Below the pieces are notes generated by a model, which did not search any database, was not told the origin of the DNA, and saw only the letters and a list, made by a program, of their open reading frames with translations. From contig CM043945.1 in NCBI GenBank assembly GCA_014529385.2, positions 97,878,612 through 97,942,611 on the forward strand: a stretch of DNA of 64,000 nt, in the 5' to 3' direction. Both the position numbers and the translations under genes were made by a program. Positions 12,001 to 22,823 of this stretch are shown here, piece after piece (position 1 is the first letter of the stretch; every line of letters begins with the position of its first letter). This stretch comes from Adiantum capillus-veneris (taxonomy: Eukaryota > Streptophyta > Polypodiopsida > Polypodiales > Pteridaceae).

Positions 12001-12918
12001 TTCACAGAGAAGCTTCTTATTATTACCTTATTTGAACGTTCGCCTTGTTTGAGAAAGTGGAATTAATGAAACTAAAGAGAAAAATTTATACAAATTGCCC
12101 CTAATGTAGAGCAGAGGGAAAATATATCTATATTTATCGTTCAAGGGTGCTACAATTTTTATTTTTTCTGGCAATACTCACAAATACTATTCTCCAAGCA
12201 ATCTATGGCATCTACACAGCATAGAGACGTCAGATCAACCAACAATCACAAACCATGAGTTGAAATATATTAAACTCAAAACAAATTACACAAATATTGA
12301 TGCTCCAACCAAGCCATCGAATCTACAGAGCATAGAGATGTCAAATCTACCAATCCGGATAACAAGGGAGCCATTCTATTGAGCATCGTGAGTAAAACCA
12401 TCCAAATTCAATAGGTTGGCTAACAAGGGAGCCACCCAATCGAGTAAAACAAAAAAACTAGAAAAACTTACGAATGCCATTGTACCTGGGGCATTGTCAC
12501 CCCAGGTGCAACCGCACCATCACAATGCAAATGCACAACCAGAGAACCAAGTCCAACAAGGTAAAGAAGGCCCACCACCATTGAATATACAAGCACCATT
12601 CCAAAACCAGTAATGCACCATCTTTAACACCAACCATGACTGAGACTAGAGCCATATTCGAGCACCCAAAGAAACAACACCTAGCCACCATGTGGCACCA
12701 AAAGAACAAAGCACATCTTCATAAAATGGTAGGCCCAACCTCAGGCCCATGCATTGTCCCATGGCAAGGAAGAAGGGGCTTCCTTCTTTGAGCCCATCAT
12801 CTGCATGGAAGTTTCCTGCAACAATGAAGAAGCCCCTTCCCTCTCGACAAAGTCCGACATTTGAACGTTGCTCCAAGCCTAGCACAATAAAAGGATTTCC
12901 TCTTGGTGAGAGGGGGCG
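9091..12918. other. Long intergenic stretch without a recognised gene
   Basis: Only short, unrelated frames. A pure (AG)14 tract lies at 10113-10140. At 12200-12440 a loose repeat recurs with phrases such as 'tacagagcatagaga' and 'aacaagggagccac'. Positions 12901-12918 are purine-rich and could be the polypurine tract of an element whose LTR follows. No RNA gene or protein domain identified. Confidence 0.5.
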
Positions 12919-13081
12919 TGTTGGGGTAAAGGCGTTACGCCTCTGTCTATGGTCTATACCAAAGAATAAAAAGCTCTCCACTCCTTGGAGGGTTTCTCCA
13001 CCCACACGACACGGTATCTCCTCTTCCCTCTCCTGCGTCGCATTGTGTACACATGCATTCTACGCACCACGCACTCTTTCA
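12919..13081 (+). repeat. LTR (163 bp) of a Copia-type element, + orientation
   Basis: Starts TGTTGGGGTA and ends CTCTTTCA, followed after 2 nt by a primer site. It is preceded by a purine tract (ggtgagagggggcg) like a 3' polypurine tract. The start is the complement of the TACCCCAACA end of the LTRs at 672 and 27068, so it belongs to the same broad group. No second LTR was found nearby. Confidence 0.7.
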
Positions 13082-13083
13082 AT

Positions 13084-13095
13084 TGATATCAGAGC
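13084..13095 (+). promoter_or_regulatory. Primer binding site, one mismatch to tRNA-Met type
   Basis: TGATATCAGAGC lies 2 nt after the LTR. One base differs from the usual TGGTATCAGAGC. The 2-nt spacer equals that of the element at 27068-30619. Confidence 0.75.
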
Positions 13096-13591
13096 TATAG
13101 CTTGGCAATCGGCATGCGTGCGATGTCTTTTCCACTAAGCGGGGAAGCGATGGAGCTCGGCTATGGAAGCTCGATCCTGACGACAGTAGATCTGATGTGG
13201 AGGAACCGGATCAGAGGCATCCAGAGGAGATCTCAAGGCACCAACTTGCACAGCCCCTCTTGGGCTTGTGGAATCTTGAGAGGGATCTACATAAACCAAT
13301 CAGTGTAGGAATTAAGCAAGAAGGTAGATCTTGAGGATTTGAAGCTAGCAAGCAAGGAAGGAAGGAATCAACCATCGTGAAAGCTTGAAGAAAGTAGCTT
13401 TTAGTTGTGGTGTGTTTTGTACATATCTGCAATTTATTCTCTAATAGCTTAGTGATCAAGTTTAGACTTTCACCTTGATAGGTTTTGTCACTTGCATATG
13501 CTCATCTGGCTAGGCAATCTTTTGTGGCATGTGTTTTGAGTGTGTTTGCTCACTACTTGCATATATGGTTATGTGCTTTACGCTCGGTTGA
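13096..13591 (+). mobile_element. Leader remnant of the Copia-type element, broken by a CACTA insertion
   Basis: Sequence follows the LTR and primer site without a clear gag frame. The short frame at 13102-13308 has no recognisable motif. The CACTA element starts at 13595 inside this stretch, so it may have inserted into the retroelement. Confidence 0.45.
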
Positions 13592-13594
13592 GAT

Positions 13595-13607
13595 CACTAC
13601 AAGAGGT
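13595..13607 (+). repeat. Left terminal inverted repeat of the CACTA element
   Basis: CACTACAAGAGGT, the exact reverse complement of 26838-26850. CACTA at the tip defines the superfamily. Confidence 0.95.
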
Positions 13608-13624
13608 TATGTGCACTTTTGAAG

Positions 13625-13825
13625 CTTTTAGCGACGGAAATACATTGCGTTTTTATACTCCCGGCGTCGCTAAGATCGTCGCTAACAACATCGCTATGGG
13701 AACATCGCTATATAGCGACGTCTATAGCGACGCATATAATAGCGACGATACAGTCCTTCTCTAGCGACACTCATAGCGACGTAGAAAAACCTTATGTAGA
13801 GACGCTTATAGCGACGCTCGAGAGT
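13625..13825. repeat. Left subterminal AGCGACG repeats
   Basis: AGCGACG, or its complement CGTCGCT, in both orientations plus close variants, packed into about 200 bp next to the left terminus. Such motifs are the binding sites of the small CACTA protein (TnpA class). Here the binding is inferred. Confidence 0.85.
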
Positions 13826-14414
13826 AAAAAAAATTGGGTGGCAGGGCACACCCATCAACCATATTGAATGTTTCCAAAATAAAGTATACCTAAATGAATT
13901 CAAGATAAGCCTAGATTCATCTTTGAAAGAAAGTGCAAGGTATAGATCCAACGTAGTCACCCACAAGACAATATAACCATTAACTCCATCATGCATAGTA
14001 TTGTTTGCATAATAAAGATACAAAACTGACAAAAGTGATTGGACGAAAGTAAATCAATGACAAATATACACATTATAGGCAAAACCACTTGATTGTTAAG
14101 CTTTGTAAATGTAATAGTTACAACACAATTGTCATTATTGAGAAAATACATGGTTTTTCAATAATTACAAAAATACATATACACATCATCTCATTATACA
14201 TGCTATGACAAAAGGAAACTAATGCTATTTGGCTACGGCTAGACTGATGTCATCTAATCAGACATCTCATCGCGTCCAAGCGGCGTATCTGTCTGATTCT
14301 GGAGAAAAAAACAATAAGACATACTTTCTATAAGTATAAACATATAATTATAAAACAATCTATTTTCTTAGCTTATCATTAAAATACAACAAATGTAAAA
14401 GAGTAAAGTGAAAT
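13826..14414. other. AT-rich internal CACTA DNA, no gene seen
   Basis: Lies between the left subterminal repeats and the end of the Ptta-like gene. It would hold that gene's 3' untranslated region. No open frame of interest. Confidence 0.45.
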
Positions 14415-15567
14415 ACTAACCATGCTGTCGCAAGAACTCATCAGGGTATTCAAGCCCTTTCTGCCTGCATACTCGCCTCGTATTGTGTGGGGTCACGTCC
14501 TGTCTCATCGACCACTATTCGAAACATACAAAGAATCCATTATGTTATAATTTAAAAGTACAAATAGATGTAACTACCAAACCTAAAGAGCAATGCAAAA
14601 ACACTTACAAAATCGGCCTCAAATGATGCCCACCCGCCGTTCCCCAAGTGGTGCGAGCTCCCTGCCTCTACTCGCGCTTTGGCTGCCTCCTTTTTTTGCT
14701 TCCACTTGTCAGGATTCTTGCATGCTACTCGGTGCATTCTTCCAATCTTCTTTGGCCAGCCAATCTAGTCAGTTCCACCCATGATTTATTGCTTTTTGTA
14801 CTTCAGAACGCTTGTGCTTGCAGTATTCGCACATTCGAACCTTCATCAGGTCTTCATTGAAGCACTCATCCTGACTTGACACGGGAAACTCGTCATGCAA
14901 CATGTTGATGACTCTGTTTTTTAATTCATTTGGCACTTCACTCTAGGTGTTTAGTATGTAGTGTCTAAACACCTGAGAGCAAACACCACGCATGCGCGAG
15001 ATCACCTTCTTGCCTTCGTCATCTATGATGATACCGCTGCTGATGTCGATCGAGTATGGCAAGCCCTCTTGCCTGACGCGTGAACCTGGGTGTCTCGACA
15101 GGGGTCTCTAGCGACGTCTTGATGGGGGTACGGACATCAGGTGTCCCCATTGGAGTCTGGGCCCCGAACCAAGGAGTGTCAACTGGAGTGACTCTCGGAG
15201 GAGTAGCTAGTGGTGTGTAGCCAGGAACGGTCGATAGCCACACAAAACCTGGCATAGATGGAGATGTCGTGGCTGGTGTGGGGCCGGGCAAAGAAGGGGA
15301 AGGTAAGGAGCCTCATTGAACACGAGGCGGTATCGAGGTATCAGCGGCGGCATCCCCACAGCAACCGCCGCCGCCACCACTAGAGCGTCGGTGCTTAGAC
15401 GAGTGTGAAGATCATCTCGTCAACACGGAAGCTTCGGAGCGTGCTGAATGCTCCAAAGCAAAGGGAGACTCTGAAGGAGTGGAACGATCTGATGGTGCTC
15501 CCTGACGCTCCTTGTACCACCTCCTCTGCTGGGGTGACAAAGAAGAAAGAAACTCATCATCATCCAT
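14415..15567 (-). CDS. Second CACTA gene: Ptta/En-Spm plant transposase-like protein, broken
   Basis: In CACTA elements a second protein (TnpA or Ptta class) binds subterminal repeats and helps excision. The ATG at 15567 opens MDDDEFLSSLSPQQRRWYKE, and a Thr/Pro-rich linker follows at 15290-15090 (repeated TP motifs). Next come 'GLPYSIDISSGIIIDDEGKK' near 15065-15005, 'VPNELKNRVINMLHDEFP' near 14940-14885, and 'NPDKWKQKKEAAKARVEAGS' near 14710-14650. These match the typical order: a start, a PxxxKxxxxxxLxxxF block, then a basic helix before a small-residue/HT-type motif. A consensus splice donor (GTAAGT on the minus strand) is at 14607-14602. Stops near 15419 and 14945 and a frame change near 15070 break the frame. 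It lies downstream of the TNP2 gene on the same strand. Confidence 0.65.
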
Positions 15568-15791
15568 ACCTGCATTAAACACACGAACATTTAATCTTAA
15601 TATTGAATGGAGAAGAAAACATGGACAAGCTATAATCTATATTATACATAATAGGATGAGGGATTCCTGTGTAGAGAGAGAGAGAGAGAGAGAGAGAGGA
15701 CTCATAAAGGGGGAGGGATTCCTGTGTAGAGAGATTCCTGTGAAGTTCTTGTGAATTTGTCTCCCGTGTACATTCTACGTATCTTGTAAAA

Positions 15792-16062
15792 GCACTGCGC
15801 TTTGAGTGCAATGAAGACTGAGGCTGCAATCGCGAAGGAGGTGATCCGTCTCTGCTCATAGATGCTGCTCGTCCCTCCAGTAGTGATGATCGGGTGAAAG
15901 AGACGCTAAGAAGCACTACTGCTGGGGCTAGAGTAGTGCTTCTTAGCGTCTCTTTCACCTAATCAACTAGATCTAGTGGAGAGATGAGTAGCATATATGA
16001 GCAGAGACGGATCACCTCATTCGCAATTGCAGCCTCAGTCCCCATCGCACTTGATCGCAGTG
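15792..16062. repeat. Long inverted repeat with a perfect 28-bp inner stem
   Basis: Positions 15893-15920 and 15932-15959 are exact reverse complements, with an 11-nt loop. The pairing continues outward imperfectly: 15820-15860 (ctgaggctgcaat, ggtgatccgtctctgctcat) against 15990-16040, and ends near 15793 and 16061. It lies between the two CACTA genes, just upstream of the second one. It could be a foldback duplication or a small-RNA-producing hairpin. Confidence 0.85.
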
Positions 16063-16275
16063 TTGCACCAGCATATTTGAATTTCACGGCACACCGAGGA
16101 GTGTCCCTGCTTGTGAGAACATACCTGGAGCATACCTAGAGTGGAAGCTATGACGATTAAACACAATTTAAATTTCTCAAGTATAGCATATAGACAGGAA
16201 TGGACAAAAAGCCACGTGAATACAATATATATTGGTAGGACGGAGCAAAATTGTTCAAATACAATTTTTATGGCT

Positions 16276-19200
16276 TTAAGAGGTCTCTCTCTCATCCTCG
16301 CATAGCTCAGCATAACTCCCTATGTATATATAGAGCTCTCTCTTTAGGCAGATATCCTTCGTTTCATTTTGTAGATCTTCTGCATGCACCCCATAGAGAG
16401 TAGCAGCTTGATGCTTGTCTAGCACCACCTCATCGGCTTCTGACTGTGCATCTTCTCTGATCTCCTCCATTGATGCCGTTGTGATTGGTACATGGTAGCC
16501 CTCATACATCCGTGCACTACGAGGAGCTACCTCTATGACGTACCACCAGTTTGATGCAAACTTTATAGGATAAAATATCACCTACAAGAGCCACATAACT
16601 TACATGAGAGCTTCCAAGCACATAAATTCTAAAATTGGATGTTAACTATTTACAGACTTACTTGTTCACAATGCTCGGGTAGTACGAAAGTGTCTCTTAG
16701 CTCGGTCCATTTTTTAGTTGAATCCACCTCAAGGAAACCAGACTCTCCTCTGCGCGACAGTAGCGTTGCGACCCTCCATGTTTATCTTGAACCATTGCAC
16801 GTCAAACAAGTCGACAAAAAATTCCTCTATAATCGATCCTCAAAATCTCTTGTAGCATGCCGAAGTAAGTGAGTTCTGCCACCCACCACAGGATCTGCAT
16901 CAGAGGACCAGCGTCGACTAGACTGTTCAAATTTTTCCATGATTCCACAATCTTGAGTAAAACGCTTTTTGTCGATCCGTTTCACCCTAAAATGTGGACC
17001 TTTACACCATGCTGTTGTGTATGACTTATACTACAACCAACAAAGATTATGAGTGGCCGTTCAAACATCTAGAAAGTCGCTAGTCGTACATTGCAAACTT
17101 ACCTTGGTCGTGCAACCTCGAGAGTACTCCCACTCCTCCTCAGTCACTTCTTCACCGCATTGTTGTTCGCTTTTCAATTGGTTGTGAAAACATCTTAAGC
17201 TCATGAATGTTGATAGGCTCTCCAAATCCACTGGATAATGCATCAGCGGTCGTCTTCCCCGTCTCCACTCGATTCATGCCCTTTGTCGCTCTTGCTTTTT
17301 ATCCTCGTATTGTGAAATTGACTTTTGCATCACTAGATTGTGAAGCATGCAAAATCGGTTGATTTTAGCCTCTAGACCTTTCGTAATCTTCTTCTCAACA
17401 CCAAGATTACACATGAAAATCCCAGATATGCGCTCATCATCTATGGTTCGCCATAGCGTGTCTCGGGCTTTATCAAATCCGTCTAGCCACTCTCCAATGT
17501 AAACTAGGGACTCTGATACCAGCAACCTTCTGCCATGCTACCCTCCGGACGTGCCTTCTGACGCACATATCCCTTGAACGTTTTCATGATACGTTCTAAA
17601 AAGAACATCCATATGGAATGTACTGTGCCAGCTAAATTCCACCTCATCAACTATGTGAACAAGAAGATGCACCTGAATGGTTAGCATGGTAGTAGGAAAG
17701 TGTTTCTCAAACATGCACACAACCGCCGCAGTGTTTAATTTGTCAAAAGGTATGGAGTTTACATTGATCTCCTTTTGTGAGATCCATTGCACCTACTTCG
17801 CAAGTTTGTAGATTGTGTTACGGACGTCAGGAGACAAACATCCCTCAATGGCCACCGGTAAAATAAACTGTAAAACACGTCTAGCAATGATATTAAAGTC
17901 CACACACAAATTTGTTACACAATTCCCACTATGATATATTCCACTTCAAACATACTTGACACATTTTATGCCAGTCGTGCGACTTCAAACCGGTAAGCTT
18001 TCCTTCTTTAGTGAAACGCGTTCGGAGCGAGTACATTATGCCAGTGGGGGTCCGCATAGATCGAATGGTCTCTTTTACTTTGCGTTCTTGGACTCCTGTC
18101 AAAATCCATGGCGCTTTAGAGAGTTTTATCAATCCATCGGGTGCTGTCTGCGACCAATATTGCTCCATACATTCCACATTTCTAAGGTCAACCTTGGCTC
18201 CCAAAGTAACTTTCTTGCCGGTCAAATGGTCCCACATCAGATTACCCACATTCTTGAATATGTGCATTGGATCAAGCAAGTGATTGATCATGAGTCGGGG
18301 CCAATATGGTAACTTGTACCATAGAGAGAGTCTTTTCATCCCTGGGGACAAACCATGCTTCTGCTCTAACCATGCTTGTGCAGACATCCTTGGTGGCTCT
18401 CTTCCCAAAAAGCCATTGCGTAACTCATGATTCTCTGGAAGATATGCTTGATGACCTTGATGGCTCCTTCTGCTCTAACCATGCTTGTGCAGATATCCTT
18501 GGTGGCTCTCTTCCCAAAAAGCCATTGCGTAACTCATGATTCTCTGGAAGATATGCTTGATGACCTTCGTAGATTTGCTTCTTCAATGAAGGCGTCCAAC
18601 GTGCATTAAGTCTAGGTCCACATGTGACACATGCTCTGTATCCACTTTTTGGAATCCCTTCATGTATACACATGACAATAGATAAGCTTGAGAAAAACCA
18701 AGATTTATAGTGTTTGAGTTTGAGTGTAAATCACCAAAGCATTTTGGTGGTCCGAGATAGTCATGCATGGTCCACATTAGTATGCCTCTAATCAAAGCAT
18801 TCCGTCAACCTGTGTGTTGGCTCATATCCACCACTTCTATGCCAATCCACAATTGTTGTAGCTCTTCCAGTAGTGGACAAAGATACACATCCATATTCTT
18901 CACTTTATACCACCACGGCACAATCAAGCCTAGAAACAGGTGCCCCTTCTTGGTAGTCAACCACGGGGGAATGTTGTAGTTGACAATGACAACGAGCCAT
19001 ACACTGTAAGATGTTGATCTCTGACCAAATGGATTTACGTCATACATACCAGGCCTACGCGCAAATTTCAAGCTTCCCTGGCAAAATCCAGCCATGTATC
19101 GTCTATATGTTTCCAAGCTCTGCGCAATCTGCAGAAATCCGTAGCACACCATCCAAAGATCTATTCTCCTTGTGTCATGATGCTAGGGCGGCCATGGAAA

Positions 19201-20104
19201 TACATTGGAAGAAATTCTTGATGCAAGGAAGCAGAGGAAAATGTCGCAAAACCTTTTGTGGAATTTTTTGTTCGTGCAGATCTACGCGATCTCTTTCGTA
19301 ATCACATTTCGGACACTTCTCCATGTCTATGTATTCCCCTGTGAAAAGAATACAATTGTTAGGACAAGCATGAATTGAATTGTAATCCATCCCCAAGTTT
19401 TGCAAGATCTTTCTTGCTTCCTCTCTGGAATCTAGCATCACATTATCAATCGGTAGTATGTGCTCTTTGAGCAATCTACACAGCGAAAAAAATGCGGTAC
19501 ACTTGTGTAAGTAATCTATCAGATCATTATACATCTAGAGTTTTTTATTGAAGTAAACACATTGTAATAGATCAACTGAAAATCGTTGTGACGCTAGTGT
19601 CACTCCATCCAACTTTGCCTGCATGTTGAGAAGAACCAGGAGCACCTTTAATCTAGACACACGTGCTCCATCATAAAATGGCGTATCGGATTCACTTTTC
19701 ATATCATCATAGATAAGCCTTTTTGAATCCATGATCGTCTCAATCATTTCATCGATCTCGGGCTCAAACATTGCCTTGGGAATGTGGTATGCATGATCAT
19801 CCTCCGAGCTGTCAAAGGCTACATCTTGTGGCCTCACGTATGCTGCTTGACCAAAGCGCCTACGAACACGTCTATTGGGTTGCAAGATTGTTGCATGTTG
19901 GCCAGCGTTACAGTTCGACGAGTTATAATTGGCAACAACTCGATCTATAATAGATGGATCAAACTCGCCAAATTCGCGAATGTCCTGCAAAGAAATGGGT
20001 CTTATCCATCGCACAGCATGCTTGCATTGATTACAAGGACATAAGATCCTTGTTGAGAGATAGGTGTTTCGGTTGGACGGCCCCACATCCTCCTCACTAC
20101 TCAT
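16276..20104 (-). CDS. TNP2-type transposase of the 13.3-kb CACTA element, frame-broken
   Basis: This would be the catalytic transposase of the element. The ATG at 20104 starts a Transpos_assoc-like domain (LCPCNQCKHAVRWI, DTPFYDGARVSRLKVL). TNP2 follows at 19534-17930: NSIHACPNNCILF, PQKVLRHFPLLPCIK, a half-conserved SGYRACVTCG, and LLDPMHIFKNVGNLMWDHL near 18280-18225. DUF4218 is at 17792-17270 (VHLLVHIVDEVEF). The tail at 17020-16290 is DUF4216-like (GPHFRVKRIDKKRF, then NWWYVIEVAPRSARMYEG). It parallels the gene at 2548-6077 block for block, so both belong to one broad lineage. Frame changes and an internal 109-bp tandem duplication disable it unless some are introns. The N-terminus looks shorter than usual for Transpos_assoc. 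Confidence 0.8.
18358..18575 (-). repeat. 109-bp tandem duplication within the transposase
   Basis: The block at 18358-18466 is repeated at 18467-18575 with almost no change (cagacatcc versus cagatatcc). As 109 is not a multiple of 3, the duplication shifts the reading frame of the TNP2 region. The near-identity implies it is recent. Confidence 0.9.
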
Positions 20105-20167
20105 AATGAATGTAAAAACCTTATAGCCTGTACATAAATTTAATCTTCTATTGGCATCCTCCGTCTT

Positions 20168-20685
<518 letters not shown>

Positions 20686-21370
20686 ATAAAAACTAAATCC
20701 AAAATCTAATCTTAAATCTAACCTAATTGAACATATGGTGATTCTGAGCTAATTGAACATGGTCAGTGAGTGAGTTAATAGGTGTCAGATTCTGATGGGA
20801 ATATACATATTGTTGTGTACCTAGTGTTTGCTCTTTGGGCAAAGCCTTCATTGATATGACATGCCCTAAAATCTAACCTAAATATAATCTAATCTAATCT
20901 AATCTTAAATCTAACATAAATCTAAATCTAATCTAATCTTAAACTCCACATAAACCTAAATCTAATCGAACCTTAAAATTAACATAAACCTAAATCTAAT
21001 CTAACTTAAATCTAAATCTAATCTAATCTTAAACTCAAGAAAAACCTAAATCTAATCCAATCTTAAATCTTAAACCTAAATGTAATCTAACTTAAATCTA
21101 ACCTACTTGATCTTAAATCTTGCCGTAAATTTAAATCTAACATAAATCTAAATCTAACTTAATCTTAAACTCAACATAAACCTAAATTTAACATAAACCT
21201 AAATGTAATGTAACATAATCTTAAATCTAATTTAAATCTTAACTTAATCTTAAATCTAACATAAATTTTAAATATAAGTTAAATGTAACCTAACTTAATC
21301 TTAGATCTTAATCTAACCTAATTTTAAATGTAATTTTTTAAATCTAACTTAACCCTAAATCTTAATATAA
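20686..21370 (+). repeat. Degenerate CTAAATCTAA satellite-like tract
   Basis: About 680 bp made largely of 'taaatctaa', 'ctaatctaatctta' and 'acataaacctaaa' phrases with a short, irregular period. It resembles a decayed array of a 6-7 bp C/T/A repeat, loosely like plant telomere repeats (CCCTAAA), but lacks regular CCC. It lies in the CACTA element between the transposase gene and the LINE. Confidence 0.75.
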
Positions 21371-21480
21371 CATTTCATCTCATATTTTCTTTACTTTTTT
21401 TATCTACCTATCTCTCTCTCTTTTTTTTCTCCCCTTACCTCTCTCTCTTTGTCTTTTCCCCCTCTCTCTCTCTTTGGTTT

Positions 21481-21486
<6 letters not shown>

Positions 21487-21551
<65 letters not shown>

Positions 21552-21629
21552 TCTCTCAATGTGTGTGTGTATGCATTCTTTTTTAATGCATGTGTATGTG
21601 TGTGTATGTGTTTTTTGTTTGTGCATGTG

Positions 21630-21660
<31 letters not shown>
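21487..21660 (+). repeat. (CT)n tract 5' of LINE-A, with a TG-rich interruption
   Basis: Pure CT at about 21487-21547, then a TG/ATG-rich spacer, then CT again at 21633-21660. The LINE begins directly after the last CT. Confidence 0.95.
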
Positions 21661-21875
21661 AGCCGTTTTTTGACCTAGTAGACAGCAGTTCACTCTTTTG
21701 ACCATAACTTGCTCATCCGAACTCCGATTTAGGTGATCTATAGCCTCAATCGAAGAGCACGAAGCCCTCTACGCATTGATGTAAAGACAGAATTTTTCTG
21801 TGTAATGGAAGGCTTTTCTGTAACAGCATCTCAGAACTGAAAAAACCGTCAAAACTTTGCGTTTTTGTTGCCGAC

Positions 21876-22817
21876 TTGAAGGCAATGTCAGACAAAACTC
21901 GCAAGGGTGGAAAAGCCACACTCGCCATGGAGAATGATGCAAAATCTCCAAGGAATTTGGATGCTAATCCAACCACATCATCTACAACAACGGAAGCAAT
22001 GATCATGGCTTACTTGATCTCGTTACAAGAAACTGTCAACAAACAAGGTGAAGAGTTGCGCGCACTTGCAATGGAGAATGGTACTTTAAGAGTTCTCGTT
22101 GTGGAGAATGAGCACTTCAAGAAGGTTCTTGAAATGCAAACAACACGCTTGATGCATCTTGAGAATAAAGTTCAAGAATGTAAACGCTCTCTTGTTGACA
22201 TGAATGTATTGAAAGAGCGCTTGAGCAAAGTTGAGAGTGATCATGTATTGAAAGAGGAAACAATAGATATAATACGACATGATGTATGTGAGATGAGAAA
22301 TGCATCCAAATCATGGGCTGATATATGTAAGGATAATGCGGTTTCTACATCTCCTATCACGCAAGCCGTTGTCCAAGCAAAGAATGTAGAGAATGTGGAC
22401 ACTCAAGAATTGCACGAACGACAAAAACGCTCAAAGAACATCGTCATTCGTGGAATCAAGGAGGAAAGCATGGAAACACCCCAATCTCTTGCATTTGCTA
22501 TTGAAGAGTTTTTTGCTACACACTTTGGCATGTCAGGAATCATGGCTTATGGTGCACATCGAGTTGGAAAACAAGGAGTCCCTCACTCGGGAGAAAGACC
22601 TATTGTATGTACCATGGCTGATGAGGTAAAGAGAAAGATCATCCTTGACAATGGTTGGATCTACCTCAAAGGAACAGGTTGTAATGTATATGAGGATCGC
22701 ACTATTATGCAACAAAATGTACGTCGCAAATCATATGAGGAAAGAAGCAAGAAGGTTAAGGTATCACCTCAAGAAGAAAAGCCACTTAAGGAGGATGCAA
22801 GTCCACCCAACAAGTAG
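21876..22817 (+). CDS. LINE-A ORF1: coiled-coil RNA-binding protein
   Basis: The 313-residue ORF1 product would bind LINE RNA and form the ribonucleoprotein. It has a Ser/Thr/Lys-rich head (1-40), then a predicted coiled coil at about 45-150 (LISLQETVNKQGEELRALAM, heptad-like Leu/Met spacing). An RRM-like and C-terminal domain follows, as in L1-type ORF1 proteins: KNIVIRGIKEE near 190, GAHRVGKQG near 230, RPIVCTMAD, then EDRTIMQQNVRRKSYE near 275. The tail is Lys-rich. Start chosen at the ATG that aligns with the ORF1 start of LINE-B. The frame is intact although ORF2 of this copy is not. Confidence 0.8.
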   Translation: MKAMSDKTRKGGKATLAMENDAKSPRNLDANPTTSSTTTEAMIMAYLISLQETVNKQGEELRALAMENGTLRVLVVENEHFKKVLEMQTTRLMHLENKVQECKRSLVDMNVLKERLSKVESDHVLKEETIDIIRHDVCEMRNASKSWADICKDNAVSTSPITQAVVQAKNVENVDTQELHERQKRSKNIVIRGIKEESMETPQSLAFAIEEFFATHFGMSGIMAYGAHRVGKQGVPHSGERPIVCTMADEVKRKIILDNGWIYLKGTGCNVYEDRTIMQQNVRRKSYEERSKKVKVSPQEEKPLKEDASPPNK

Positions 22818-22823
22818 GGACAC

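Noticed and set aside
13694-14032. 112-residue minus frame in the left end of the CACTA element
   Set aside because: Overlaps the subterminal AGCGACG repeats, and its Arg/Tyr pattern comes from them.
20686-21370. Interstitial telomere array
   Set aside because: The tract lacks regular CCCTAAA or similar units. I report it only as a degenerate repeat.
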